63,838 bases of DNA from Candidatus Sulfopaludibacter sp. GTDB taxonomy: Bacteria; Acidobacteriota; Terriglobia; Bryobacterales; Bryobacteraceae. Positions 34,331-43,287 of the stretch are shown here, piece after piece. Location of the stretch: positions 1 to 63,838 of the forward strand of contig JARLGM010000016.1 of NCBI GenBank assembly GCA_031292755.1, read 5' to 3'. The first letter of the stretch is position 1, and each line of letters begins with the position of its first letter. The notes below the pieces were generated by a model that was not told the DNA's origin, ran no database searches, and worked only from the letters and a program-made list of their open reading frames with translations. The position numbers and the translations under genes were made by a program.

Positions 34331-37048
34331 ATGACTGCGGATCGCTGGCGCAGAGTCGAGGAACTCTACCATTCTGCCCTGGAGCAGCCCAAGGAAAGTC
34401 GCGCCGCCTTTCTGGAGGGCGAATGCTCCGATTCCGATCTGCGTCACGAGGTGGAATCGCTGCTGGCACAATCCGGCGATGGACTGCTGGATCATCACGC
34501 TGCGGAGTTGATCGCAGGCGCACGATTGGGGCCGTACGAGATTCTGGATGTGCTCGGCCAAGGCGGCATGGGCACGGTCTATAGAGCTCGCGATACGCGT
34601 ATGGACCGCACCGTGGCGATCAAAGTTTCCGCGACGCAGTTCTCCGGACGCTTTGAACGGGAGGTGCGGGCAGTCGCGGCGCTCAATCATCCACACATCT
34701 GCACGCTGTACGATGTGGGTCCCAATTACCTGGTGATGGAGTATGTGGAGGGCAAAGCGCTGCACGGTCCGTTGCCAGTGGATCGGGCGATTCGCCTGGC
34801 GTCGCAGTTGCTGGATGCGCTGGACGCGGCGCACCGCAAGGGAATCGTGCATCGCGATTTGAAGCCGGCCAACATCCTGGTGACGAAATCCGGCGTGAAG
34901 GTGTTGGACTTCGGGCTGGCCAAGATGGAATCGGCAGTGGCAGCCGACGCCGGGACGGTGACCCGGAAGGGCGACATCATCGGCACGCTGCACTACATGT
35001 CGCCGGAGCAGGCGGAGGGCCGGGAGACCGACACGCGCAGCGATCTGTATTCTTTTGGGCTGGTATTTTATGAGATGCTGACGGGGCAGCGGGCGTCCGC
35101 GTCGATCCTGGAAGAGGCCGGGCCACCGGGATTGCAACGGGTGCTGCGGCGCTGCCTGGCGAAGGACCCGGCGGACCGCTGGCAATCGGCGGCCGATTTG
35201 AAGGTCGCGCTGGAGTGGAGCGGCGAAGCGGCGCCCGCCACGCCTTCCAGCCGGCGCAAGACGTCTGACATCTGGACCGCGGCTTCGGCCGTCGTGGTTG
35301 TCCTGGCGCTTGCGATCCTGTTTGTCTGGAACCGCGGCACTCCAGCCAGACCGTCGCGCTTTACGATTGCTCCACCCCAAGAGAGTGCCACCCCGCTCAA
35401 CACCCAGTATCTCTGGCTATCCCTGGCGGTCGCCTCCGATGGCCTGAATCTGGCATTCACTGCCGATTTCGAAGGCAAACGATGGCTGTGGGTGCGTCCC
35501 CTGGCATCCGACACCGCCCAACGCCTGCCCAACACGCAAGGCGCAGCCATGCCGTTCTGGTCCCCCGATTCGCGGCAGATCGCGTATTTCGCCACCGGCA
35601 GCCCCATCGGCGCCGGCCCCTGGATGCTGAAAAAGATCACGGCAACCGGCGGTCCGCCGCAAACCATATGCGAAATTAACGGGGCTGACGGCGGAACCTG
35701 GAATCGCGATGGAACCATTCTGTTCGCCGCCGCTTACACGCCCATCTATCGTGTGCCGGCATCGGGAGGCGAACCGAGGCCGATCACGCAACTCGACACG
35801 GCGCACGGCGAAAGCTCGCATTCCGAGCCGGAGTTTCTTCCCGATGGCCGCCATTTTCTCTACTGGGCGAACAACCAGGAGATCCCCAGGCGGGCTCTCT
35901 GGGTCGCGGCGCTGGACTCCCCGGAACGGCGCATGGTGATGCTCAACCCGACCATGCCCCGCTTCGCGGAACCGGACTACCTGCTCTTCAGCCGCGACGG
36001 AACCCTCTTCGCGCAGCACCTCGACCTGAAGCAGTGGCGCCGGGTGGGGAATCCCGTCGCGCTGGCGGAAGGTGTAAACAATGTTCGGGCGGCCTTCTCG
36101 ACTTCTTCCAACGGGGTTCTCGTGTACCGCCCGACGCAAAAAAGCACGGGCCCGCCGGCAAGCCAACTGGCATGGTACAGCCGCGAAGGCAAGCGCCTGG
36201 ACAGCATCGGCGGGAGGCTCCCGGTTACCTGGATCCGGCTCTCCCCGGACGAAAGATATGCCGCCATGGATGTGGGAACCAACAATCAGGGATCCGCCGG
36301 CACTAACCTCTACCTGCTCGACCTGCGAAACAATGTGACCTCGCGCCTGACATTCGGGGAGCACGGCGACGACAATCCGGTCTGGTCGCCGGATTCCCAC
36401 CGTATTGTCTATGTCGATCACACCATCAGGTCTTTCCACCTGCCCAGCAGATTGATGGAGGTAACGATCGGCGAGCACGCCCCCAAAACGATATTCGAGC
36501 AGAAGGATGGCTGGATCGTTCCGGACGATTGGTCGCCCGACGGCCGGTCGATTCTTCTCCGCGACAACTATCGAACGATTCTGACGCTGCCTCTCGACGG
36601 CGGGCGGAAGCCAAAACCGCTTCTGGATCTCGACGCCAGGTATTCACTGGGCGAAGTGCATTTCTCGCCCGGCGGCAGATGGATAGCGTACCACTCCAAC
36701 GAATCCGGGCTCTGGCAGGTCTATGTGGCGTCCTTCCCATCGATGACGGGCCGACGGCAGATTTCCACCGAAGGCGGTTGCATTCCCTTCTGGCGGAAAG
36801 ACGGCCGGGAGCTGTTCTACATGAGCACGCAAGGGAAGATCATGTCGGTAGCAGTGAAGGCGGGCACGGAATTCGATGCATCCGCTCCCAAACTGCTCTT
36901 CGAGGGGCCCCGTGCTCCCGGCTGTGGTTTCGACATCTATGCCGTCACTGGGAATGGCGAGCGGTTTCTGATGATCGAGCCACCGCCTCCGACGCAGCCC
37001 GAACCCATGCACGTCATTCTGCACTGGGACGCCGAAATCCAGCGCTGA
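34331..37048 (+). CDS. Membrane Ser/Thr protein kinase with C-terminal WD40-like propeller
   Basis: 905 residues from the ATG at 34331. The same frame is open far upstream, but that part overlaps the Clp-like gene and is not coding. The first 65 residues are the short acidobacterial kinase leader (RWRRVEELYHSALEQP). The kinase domain has GQGGMGTVYRA, the ATP lysine in VAIKV (Lys98), HRDLKPANI (Asp176), DFG (Asp193) and GTLHYMSPEQ. One membrane helix at about 314-334 is followed by a periplasmic TolB/WD40-like beta-propeller with repeated SPD and WSPD blades. This is the usual sensor-kinase design of the phylum. It is convergent with an ECF sigma gene. Confidence 0.92.
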   Translation: MTADRWRRVEELYHSALEQPKESRAAFLEGECSDSDLRHEVESLLAQSGDGLLDHHAAELIAGARLGPYEILDVLGQGGMGTVYRARDTRMDRTVAIKVSATQFSGRFEREVRAVAALNHPHICTLYDVGPNYLVMEYVEGKALHGPLPVDRAIRLASQLLDALDAAHRKGIVHRDLKPANILVTKSGVKVLDFGLAKMESAVAADAGTVTRKGDIIGTLHYMSPEQAEGRETDTRSDLYSFGLVFYEMLTGQRASASILEEAGPPGLQRVLRRCLAKDPADRWQSAADLKVALEWSGEAAPATPSSRRKTSDIWTAASAVVVVLALAILFVWNRGTPARPSRFTIAPPQESATPLNTQYLWLSLAVASDGLNLAFTADFEGKRWLWVRPLASDTAQRLPNTQGAAMPFWSPDSRQIAYFATGSPIGAGPWMLKKITATGGPPQTICEINGADGGTWNRDGTILFAAAYTPIYRVPASGGEPRPITQLDTAHGESSHSEPEFLPDGRHFLYWANNQEIPRRALWVAALDSPERRMVMLNPTMPRFAEPDYLLFSRDGTLFAQHLDLKQWRRVGNPVALAEGVNNVRAAFSTSSNGVLVYRPTQKSTGPPASQLAWYSREGKRLDSIGGRLPVTWIRLSPDERYAAMDVGTNNQGSAGTNLYLLDLRNNVTSRLTFGEHGDDNPVWSPDSHRIVYVDHTIRSFHLPSRLMEVTIGEHAPKTIFEQKDGWIVPDDWSPDGRSILLRDNYRTILTLPLDGGRKPKPLLDLDARYSLGEVHFSPGGRWIAYHSNESGLWQVYVASFPSMTGRRQISTEGGCIPFWRKDGRELFYMSTQGKIMSVAVKAGTEFDASAPKLLFEGPRAPGCGFDIYAVTGNGERFLMIEPPPPTQPEPMHVILHWDAEIQR

Positions 37049-37054
37049 CCGCGG

Positions 37055-37621
37055 CTACCGCGCCATCTCCCGCATTAACCAGGCCCTCGCCAGCTTCCAA
37101 TCGCGCATCACGCTCTGCGGCGAGATCTTCAGGACCTCGGCCGTTTCTTCCACGCTCAGGCCGCCGAAGAACCGCAGCTCGATCACCTGTGCTTTGCGCG
37201 GATCAAGCCGGGCTAGCGCGTCCAGCGTTTCATCAAGAGCGATCAGCTCGGCTGAACGATCGACCATGCCGTCGATCGATTCCTTGACGCTGAAGCGCAC
37301 GGCGCCGCCACCGCGCTTCTCCGCTCCGCGCGCGCGGGCGAAATCTACCAGGATGCGGCGCATCATCTGGGCGGAAACGGCGAAGAAGTGAGCCCGGTCC
37401 TGCCAGCGAATGCCATCGGCATCCACGAGCCGCAGATAGGCTTCGTTCACCAGTGCAGTGGGCTGGAGGCTGTTGCCGGGGCGCCCGCCACCCATGCACC
37501 GGAGGGCCACCCGGTGCAACTCGCCATAGACCAGTGGAGTGAGCCGATCCAGGGCCGCCTGGTCGCCCGCTTGCCACTCCCGTAGCAGCCGCGTGATTTT
37601 CACACTGGGAGCCGGACCCAT
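37055..37621 (-). CDS. ECF-type sigma factor (acidobacterial/planctomycete class)
   Basis: 188 residues. Region 2 is at ITRLLREWQAGDQAALDRL onward with LVNEAYLRLVD and the -10-binding helix WQDRAHFFAVSAQMMRRIL. Region 4 is at LARLDPRKAQVIELRFFGGLSVEETAEVLKIS (quoted in part as RKAQVIELRFFGGLSVEE). The long 2-4 spacing and these motifs fit the TIGR02999 group, which is typically found beside kinase/propeller genes and may be controlled by phosphorylation in place of a classical anti-sigma factor. It ends 6 bp from the end of the convergent kinase gene. Confidence 0.9.
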   Translation of the reverse strand: MGPAPSVKITRLLREWQAGDQAALDRLTPLVYGELHRVALRCMGGGRPGNSLQPTALVNEAYLRLVDADGIRWQDRAHFFAVSAQMMRRILVDFARARGAEKRGGGAVRFSVKESIDGMVDRSAELIALDETLDALARLDPRKAQVIELRFFGGLSVEETAEVLKISPQSVMRDWKLARAWLMREMAR

Positions 37622-37695
37622 CGCACGGATTATACACCGGGGAAAATATTTTGCGCCCGGTTGTAGTTTCCACCTGGCCGTTCCGGTAAGCGGCC

Positions 37696-38253
37696 ATGAA
37701 AAAACAAAAACGCACCCCGTGGGCGCTTGGGGCGGTACTGATCCTGGCCGGCGGCGTTGCGGCCAAAGGCGAAGATCTGACAGTTTACCTACAAAACACG
37801 GCCACCGCCGAATTCATGACGCTAGTGGCGGCCAAGGGCGTCACCGCGAAAATCTTCAGGGGAATCGGCGTGCGCATTCATTGGGAGCTGGGGGGTCCGG
37901 CCAAAACCGGCGGCGCCGGCATCGTCATACAGTTCGATTCCAATGCTCCTTCCCGCTTCCGCCCCGACGCCTTTGCCTACGCCACTCCGTTCGACTACAC
38001 CCGCACATGCATCCACATCTTCTACGACCGCGTGCTGGGGAGCGTACCCCGCAAGCTGGCGCCCGAACTTTTGGGTCACGTGATGGCGCATGAGATCGGG
38101 CACTTACTGGAGCGCACAGACGGGCATTCTGAAACTGGCGTTATGAAGGCTCATTGGACCACTGGCGACTACGATTTGATGTCAATGGGCCCGCTGTCGT
38201 TTACAGCCGGCGACGTCTCAGCGATCCGGGGATACTGGAGCGGCTCACGGTAG
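37696..38253 (+). CDS. Secreted metalloprotease-like protein with HEIGH motif
   Basis: 185 residues with a signal peptide (GAVLILAGGVAAKG). HEIGH (132-136) is followed by LLERTDGHSETGVM, so the third zinc ligand could be Asp142 or His144, not the usual metzincin histidine at +6, and GVMKAHW looks like the methionine turn. A pair of cysteines is not conserved (only Cys105). It is small for a protease and has no propeptide. Its neighbours, an ECF sigma gene and a cyclophilin gene, give no hint of substrate. Confidence 0.75.
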   Translation: MKKQKRTPWALGAVLILAGGVAAKGEDLTVYLQNTATAEFMTLVAAKGVTAKIFRGIGVRIHWELGGPAKTGGAGIVIQFDSNAPSRFRPDAFAYATPFDYTRTCIHIFYDRVLGSVPRKLAPELLGHVMAHEIGHLLERTDGHSETGVMKAHWTTGDYDLMSMGPLSFTAGDVSAIRGYWSGSR

Positions 38254-38295
38254 CAAGCATGGTGCGCGGACGAAGCTAACTTGCGCCTGACCGCC

Positions 38296-39369
38296 TCAGT
38301 TATCGATCGTGGCTTCGATGATTTCCAGCCTGCGGACCGGCGCCTCGCCGTTCACTTCTTCCTTCTCAAACGCGTCCAGCACCTCCATGCCGCTCACCAC
38401 GCGCCCGAAGGCGCTGTATTTCGCGTCCAGGTGCGGGGCGGGTCCGAGCATCAGGAAGAAACTGGTGGTAGCGGAATTCGGATCGTCGGTACGGGCCATG
38501 GAGACGATGCCGCGATCGTGCTTGATATCGTCGCGGAATTCGCCCTTGAGCGGGCGCACCCAACGGTCGGCGGGATGAGTCGCCCCGCCGGTGCGCCCAT
38601 CGGGCATGCCGCCCTGCACCATGAAGCCTTTGATCAGGCGATGGAATGCCGTGCCGTTGTACCAGCCGGTGGAGACCAGTTTCAGAAAGTTGCGCACGTG
38701 ATTGGGCGCCCAGTCCGGCTCCATTTTGATCTTGAGCGTGCCCAGAGTGGTCTTGAGGGTCACGGTCTTGCGCATCTCGTCGGGGGTGGCGTTGAGGAAC
38801 GGTTCCAACTTCTTTTTTTCGATGGTCACCTTGAGGATGCGCACCGGCTTTTCGGTCATTCCGTCGCTTCCGGTGGGCACCTGCGAGATGCGCTCCACCA
38901 CGTCGATACCCTCGGTGACGCGCCCGAAGGCGGAAAACTGGCCGTCGAGCGCGGGCTGCGGAAACAGGCAGACGAAGAACTGCGCGCCATCACTATTGGG
39001 CTTATCGGGAATGCGCACGGTGGAGACTACACCGCGTTCGTGCTTCAGATCGCTGGTTTCGCCGGCCAGCAGATTGAGACCGCCGGAGCCCCACAGGTTG
39101 CGGGCGGTTTTTGGGTTCTTCAGGAGAGGGTCGCCGCCCTGAATGATGCCGTTGGGCACCACGCGGAAGAAGGCGCTGCCGTCATAGTACCCCTGGCGGG
39201 CCAGGGTCAGGAATTGCTGGACGTGCTTGGGGGCCTTGTCCGGGGCGAACTCAAAACGAAAGGCGCCGAGATCGGTAGCGACGACCGCCTCCAGGTCCGC
39301 CGGCGGCGCGGAAGGCTGGCACCCGGCGATGAGGGGAAACAGGAGCGGAGCAATCCAAAGAAGACGCAT
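38296..39369 (-). CDS. Lipoprotein with two cyclophilin (PPIase) domains
   Basis: 357 residues with a lipobox LIAGC (lipidated Cys17), so anchored in the envelope. Two cyclophilin domains follow in tandem. The first is at about 28-185 (LGAFRFEFAPDKAPKHVQQF, FFRVVPNGIIQGGDP, FSAFGRVTEGIDVV). The second is at about 195-350 (LGTLKIKMEPDWAPNHVRNF, FHRLIKGFMVQGG, YSAFGRVVSGMEVL). Both keep the FxR active-site segment and the QGG turn, so both may be active prolyl isomerases. A role in folding outer-membrane or secreted proteins is likely. Confidence 0.92.
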   Translation of the reverse strand: MRLLWIAPLLFPLIAGCQPSAPPADLEAVVATDLGAFRFEFAPDKAPKHVQQFLTLARQGYYDGSAFFRVVPNGIIQGGDPLLKNPKTARNLWGSGGLNLLAGETSDLKHERGVVSTVRIPDKPNSDGAQFFVCLFPQPALDGQFSAFGRVTEGIDVVERISQVPTGSDGMTEKPVRILKVTIEKKKLEPFLNATPDEMRKTVTLKTTLGTLKIKMEPDWAPNHVRNFLKLVSTGWYNGTAFHRLIKGFMVQGGMPDGRTGGATHPADRWVRPLKGEFRDDIKHDRGIVSMARTDDPNSATTSFFLMLGPAPHLDAKYSAFGRVVSGMEVLDAFEKEEVNGEAPVRRLEIIEATIDN

Positions 39370-39521
39370 TTCCGATTATGGTAACCCGGAGACACAACCA
39401 TAGTTTTCCTTGCGGTTCCAGCTTTCCAGTGATACGCTCTCTCAACGCGGCGCACTGGCGCGCGAAGTGGCATCCGCAGTTTGACGGTGATTCTCCCTAA
39501 GGTTTAGACCTAGGTATGCTA

Positions 39522-40745
39522 GATCATCGTTCTCTTAAGAACTATACAATGATGGTCTCGTCCATCTTGTACTTCCAACGAAATACAACCGGTGCCGCGT
39601 TGATTTCCTCGAAGTATTGATGAATTCGGTCGATCAGTTCCTGTTTGCTGGTCACGCGGATTCCTTGCAGCATCGTACGCGTCATCTTGCTGAATTGATT
39701 CTCGATCAGATTCAGCCACGAGCCGTGGGTCGGGGCGAACACAAAAACGAAGCGCTGAGGCATGGTTTGCAGGTAGCCGCGCGTTTCTTTGGAGATGTGC
39801 GCGGAATGGTTGTCCAGCACCAACCGAATCTGATGGTGTTCGGGATAGGCGCTGTCCAATTTCCTTAAGAAGGCGATGAAATCACTGCTGTTGTGTGTGT
39901 CGCCGACGGTTTCGATCACTCTGCCGGTGTGCAAATCCAGTCCGGCCAGCAGCGACACCGTGCCCAGTCGCGCGTATTCGTAATCCCGGAGGTGACTGGG
40001 ATGAGTCCCCACGACCGGGGGCCGATCGGGAGTCGTGGCGGCCAAGGCCTGAATGCCAGGCTTCTCATCATAGGAGATCGTCACCATGCCCAGTTGCCGG
40101 CCGGCCTCGCCCCGCCGGTATTCGTTGACGATCTCGACTTCCTTGTAGACGTGCAGCACGTTGGCCATTTTGATCTCGAAGTCTGGATCCCTCTTCTCCA
40201 CGTAGTATCGAATCTTGTGGGGCCGTAGTTCGCCCTGCCGCAGGATCTTGTGGAGTTTAGAGCGGCTCAACTTAAGTAGCGCTGGATGCCCGACTGCGAC
40301 GCAGTGTTGGCGAATGTGAGCGAGCAACAGCCGGTACGTCCACAATTCGTAGGAGTAGCCCAAGTCCTTCGGCTTCCAGCAAGCACAACCCTGCACCCAG
40401 GCAATCGCGTCGTCGGGCAGTTGGCGCGGTTTACCGGGTCGGGGCAATTCTCCCAGCGCCACGTCCAGGCCGAATTGGAGAAACTTAGAAATGCACAGCA
40501 CCACCGTGCTGCGGCTGACATGGTGGTGCTGCGCAATGGCTTCATCAGACTGGCCAGATCGCGAATCCAAAAGAAACGCCGCCCGCAGGGTGCGCCGCTT
40601 CTCCTCGGTCCGAGACTTGCGGATGGACTCCAGCTTGATCAAATCCTGCTCGCTGAACTGGAGGCAACTGCGCTTCCTTGGGAAGGGCATGACCCATTAA
40701 AACATAGATCAAGTCAAATGTATCGATATTTCGAGAACGACAATC
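39522..40745 (-). mobile_element. Complete IS630-family insertion sequence
   Basis: 1224 bp. The 13-bp ends GATCATCGTTCTC (39522-39534) and, read inward from the right, GATTGTCGTTCTC (40745-40733) match at 11 positions. Both are flanked by TA (39520-39521 and 40746-40747), the target duplicated by this family. One intact transposase gene fills the element. The right end lies in the stop codon of the beta-propeller gene. The element has not decayed, so the insertion is probably recent. Confidence 0.9.
39542..40690 (-). CDS. IS630-family transposase
   Basis: 382 residues, intact. An N-terminal helix-turn-helix region (SDEAIAQHHHVSRSTVVLCI) is followed by the DDE catalytic domain: first Asp in VTISYDEKPG, second in LVLDNHSAH, and Glu in SWLNLIENQF, the spacing being normal for the family. 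It belongs to the mariner-like TA-targeting superfamily and should cut and paste the 1224-bp element around it. Confidence 0.95.
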   Translation of the reverse strand: MPFPRKRSCLQFSEQDLIKLESIRKSRTEEKRRTLRAAFLLDSRSGQSDEAIAQHHHVSRSTVVLCISKFLQFGLDVALGELPRPGKPRQLPDDAIAWVQGCACWKPKDLGYSYELWTYRLLLAHIRQHCVAVGHPALLKLSRSKLHKILRQGELRPHKIRYYVEKRDPDFEIKMANVLHVYKEVEIVNEYRRGEAGRQLGMVTISYDEKPGIQALAATTPDRPPVVGTHPSHLRDYEYARLGTVSLLAGLDLHTGRVIETVGDTHNSSDFIAFLRKLDSAYPEHHQIRLVLDNHSAHISKETRGYLQTMPQRFVFVFAPTHGSWLNLIENQFSKMTRTMLQGIRVTSKQELIDRIHQYFEEINAAPVVFRWKYKMDETIIV

Positions 40746-41773
40746 TAGTGCTGCGCGCCTCCGCGGACAATCCCGACGCCGTTCGCCGCACCAGCGATCG
40801 TATTTGCAGCCTGCATAAGCGTCAGATTGCCGTCCTCGTCCACTGAGAACATCGACAGGTGAGTAACTGAGCCGCTGCCATCGATCACCGCGATCATGCC
40901 GCCCGCGTAGGTAATATCGGTCGGGCCGCCATTCAACGTCGCCGCCACGGCCGCATCCTGCACGATTTTCTGCCCATAGACGGCGTATCGCGAGATGCTC
41001 ATGCTGGGTGAATTGCTCGAGAACAGAAACGGCCCTTCGAGCGTGAGCCAGCAAGGCGCCATCTGCGTGCCGGACGGCGTCACGGTGAGCACCGCGCCGT
41101 CGCGGACCAGGCTGATTTCGTTGGCATGAGCGATGGTTACGTAAGCATCGTTGCCGCGCGCGAACGAACCGAAAGGCGCATTCACGTTCGACGGAATGTT
41201 CTTCACCAGGTTGACTGTTCCGCCGATCGCTCCATCGGAAGACAGGTTCACTGTCTCAATCACGTTGCTCTTTTCCGTGATCACAAGCTGGTTCTGCGCC
41301 ACTACTACCTGCGCCGCCGATCCATCCCCAACCAGCAGTTTCGCCGCGCCGTCGGCATTAGGACTCACGAACGGCCCGAACATCCAGTGAGATTCCACCT
41401 GAGTCGCGCCGAGTACGTAAAGATGATCGGTTCCAAACGCCACGCTCACCGGCTTGGCGGCCGTGGGCACGACCTGCGCAAGGCGCAGCCCATCGCCAAT
41501 CCGTTCGAACAACGAGACGTTGTTGGAGCCGTAATTCACCACCGCCACGATACTGCCGTCCACTTCAATGCCGCCGGCGTTGCCGCTGGCGCCGCCTTGT
41601 CCCTGCGTCGCCAGAGACTGGAGCAACTTGCCCGCCGGGTTGTACACCAAAAGCTGATTATTAGCGGCGTTGGAGGCTGTGACAATCAGCGCATCCGGAT
41701 CTGTACCCGCCAGAATGGCGCTGGCCGCTCCCACAAGCGGCGCAACTATTCTGAAAAACCTGCGAATCTGCAT
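40745..41773 (-). CDS. Secreted beta-propeller protein (lactonase-like)
   Basis: 342 residues from the ATG at 41773, which has AAGGAG nine bases upstream; a start 51 bp earlier would put charged residues before the signal peptide. After the signal (RFFRIVAPLVGAASAILAG) come propeller-type strands with repeated DG, NQLLVYN, GGIEVDGSIVAVVNYG and VAFGTDHLYVLG motifs, similar to YncE or 6-phosphogluconolactonase folds. No catalytic residues can be assigned. The stop codon TAG is split: TA is the IS630 target and G the first base of the element, and the uninterrupted sequence would also read TAG, so the protein is unchanged. Confidence 0.8.
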   Translation of the reverse strand: MQIRRFFRIVAPLVGAASAILAGTDPDALIVTASNAANNQLLVYNPAGKLLQSLATQGQGGASGNAGGIEVDGSIVAVVNYGSNNVSLFERIGDGLRLAQVVPTAAKPVSVAFGTDHLYVLGATQVESHWMFGPFVSPNADGAAKLLVGDGSAAQVVVAQNQLVITEKSNVIETVNLSSDGAIGGTVNLVKNIPSNVNAPFGSFARGNDAYVTIAHANEISLVRDGAVLTVTPSGTQMAPCWLTLEGPFLFSSNSPSMSISRYAVYGQKIVQDAAVAATLNGGPTDITYAGGMIAVIDGSGSVTHLSMFSVDEDGNLTLMQAANTIAGAANGVGIVRGGAQH

Positions 41774-41858
41774 TCCAATTCTCCTTGAGCAAATGAATTT
41801 CGGCGTGCCGCCAAAGCCGCGCATCGCCGTCGGGTATGTCTTCGCGCCGAGGCCGCCG

Positions 41859-41884
41859 AAAGTTACGGAGCCTGGCGTAACTTT
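41859..41884. promoter_or_regulatory. Perfect 9-bp inverted repeat between divergent genes
   Basis: AAAGTTACG (41859-41867) and CGTAACTTT (41876-41884) are exact inverted copies around an 8-base centre. They lie 86 bp upstream of the propeller gene and 105 bp upstream of the ECF sigma gene. The site could be an operator for a dimeric regulator. Two more T follow on the plus strand, so a weak terminator is also possible, but there is no plus-strand gene upstream for it to end. Confidence 0.5.
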
Positions 41885-41988
41885 TTAACGCGGCTCGCCG
41901 TACCTCATGCAGGAAAACAATTACAAATCGTAAAAGGAGCCCAGCATAGGCCGATGATGGTAATAATTGGGTAAGCAGACTTGCGCTT

Positions 41989-42531
41989 ATGCACCCCGAC
42001 GGCGAACTGGACGCGCTGATGGTCCGATATCAACAGGGTGATTTCGCCGCCGCTACAGCTCTCATCCAGCGCTTGAGCCCGCAACTTCATCGATTCTTCG
42101 CGGTGCAAGTCGTGAGCCGCACGTCGGCCGACGACCTGTTGCAGGAGACCTGGCTCCGCATCCATGAAGTGCGCCACACCTACCGTTCGGGCGAACCGAT
42201 GTTACCCTGGCTGTACGCCATCGCGCGCCATATTCGCGTGGACCACTACCGCAAGGCGGGCCGGACTTCGGCCCGCGAACAAAGTCTCGACGAAACGCGG
42301 GAAATGCCCGCGCCGCGAGCCGCGCCTGCCACCAAATTGACCATCGAAGAAATGCTCGCGCCCCTTCCCGATAGCCAGAGGGAAGTAGTCCAGTTGCTCA
42401 AGATCTCCGGCATGTCGCTCGAAGAAGTCGCGCGCGCCACTTCCTCCAGTGTCGGGTCAGTGAAGCAGAAGGCCTTCCGCGCGTATGAAAAATTGCGCGA
42501 GCGGCTCGGCAAGATGGGAGGTGCGTCGTGA
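41989..42531 (+). CDS. ECF sigma factor, NrsF-linked
   Basis: 180 residues. Region 2 is visible (LLQETWLRIHEVRHTYRSG, LPWLYAIARHIRVDHYRK), then a short linker, and region 4 (LAPLPDSQREVVQLLKISGMS, quoted in part) with EVARATSSSVGSVKQKAFRAYEKLR. The following gene overlaps its stop codon (GTGA) and encodes a six-helix membrane anti-sigma factor, so the pair is a self-contained regulatory switch of the type seen in envelope or oxidative stress. No target genes can be assigned. Confidence 0.92.
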   Translation: MHPDGELDALMVRYQQGDFAAATALIQRLSPQLHRFFAVQVVSRTSADDLLQETWLRIHEVRHTYRSGEPMLPWLYAIARHIRVDHYRKAGRTSAREQSLDETREMPAPRAAPATKLTIEEMLAPLPDSQREVVQLLKISGMSLEEVARATSSSVGSVKQKAFRAYEKLRERLGKMGGAS

Positions 42532-43235
42532 GAGATGGCGAAATCGACGACATCCTGAAAAAGGCCGCGCAAGCCCAGCCCGATCCCGATCCGGCGCTGC
42601 TCGACAAGATCGTCGCATCGATCCGGCCCAATATGCGCCAGGTCCGTCCGCTGCCGCCTGCGTGGGTGCTGCGCTTCACTCTGATGGCCATCTGCATCGG
42701 TATCGCCATCGCCGGCGCGGCCCGCTTGGGATTCTTCGGAATGCATGCGATGAACGACACGCAAAAGCTGATCTTTCCCGCGCTGGCCGGCTTCATTACG
42801 GTGGCCGCGGCGGCCTGGGCCGCTGAAATGATCCCCGGCAGCAAGCGTCACCACGCCCCGTGGAATGTCTTGTGCGCGGCCACATTCACGCTCTTTGCGC
42901 TTTTCCCGACCTTGTTCCACGATCACCATACGGAAAGTTTTGTGCGCGCCGGGCTCGCCTGCCTGACCACCGGAATCCTCCATGCGATTCCCATCGCCCT
43001 TGCGGGATGGTGGATGCTGCGCCGCGGATTCGCCGTTAATCCCACCGGCGCCGCCCTCGCCGCAGGCTCACTGGCGGGCCTCGGTGGGATTTCGATGCTG
43101 GAGTTGCACTGCCCCAATTTCCAACTGATGCACCTGTTGGTTTGGCATACCGCCGTAGTCCCGGTGAGCGCCGCGATCGCAGTGCTGCTAACAAAATTGG
43201 TACAAGTCCGGCGTGCCCAGGTTGACACCCGCTAG
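42528..43235 (+). CDS. NrsF/DUF1109 membrane anti-sigma factor
   Basis: 235 residues, starting at the GTG that overlaps the sigma gene stop. The cytosolic N-terminus (about 1-45) is charged and helical and should bind the sigma factor. Six membrane helices follow (starting LRFTLMAICIGIAIAGAA and ending VVPVSAAIAVLLTKLV). The histidine cluster PGSKRHHAPWN and HDHHTE, and the cysteine in LELHCPNFQLMHLLVWH, are conserved-looking and might sense metals or redox state; that is inference. It holds its sigma factor inactive until a signal arrives. Confidence 0.88.
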   Translation: MRDGEIDDILKKAAQAQPDPDPALLDKIVASIRPNMRQVRPLPPAWVLRFTLMAICIGIAIAGAARLGFFGMHAMNDTQKLIFPALAGFITVAAAAWAAEMIPGSKRHHAPWNVLCAATFTLFALFPTLFHDHHTESFVRAGLACLTTGILHAIPIALAGWWMLRRGFAVNPTGAALAAGSLAGLGGISMLELHCPNFQLMHLLVWHTAVVPVSAAIAVLLTKLVQVRRAQVDTR

Positions 43236-43287
43236 CGCAGTGCCCAACACATAACTAGACAGATCAGCCTGATTCGCGTTTATCCTT

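Noticed and set aside
40745..41773. Disruption of the beta-propeller gene by the IS630 element
   Set aside because: The stop codon TAG is present both with and without the insertion, so the protein is intact.
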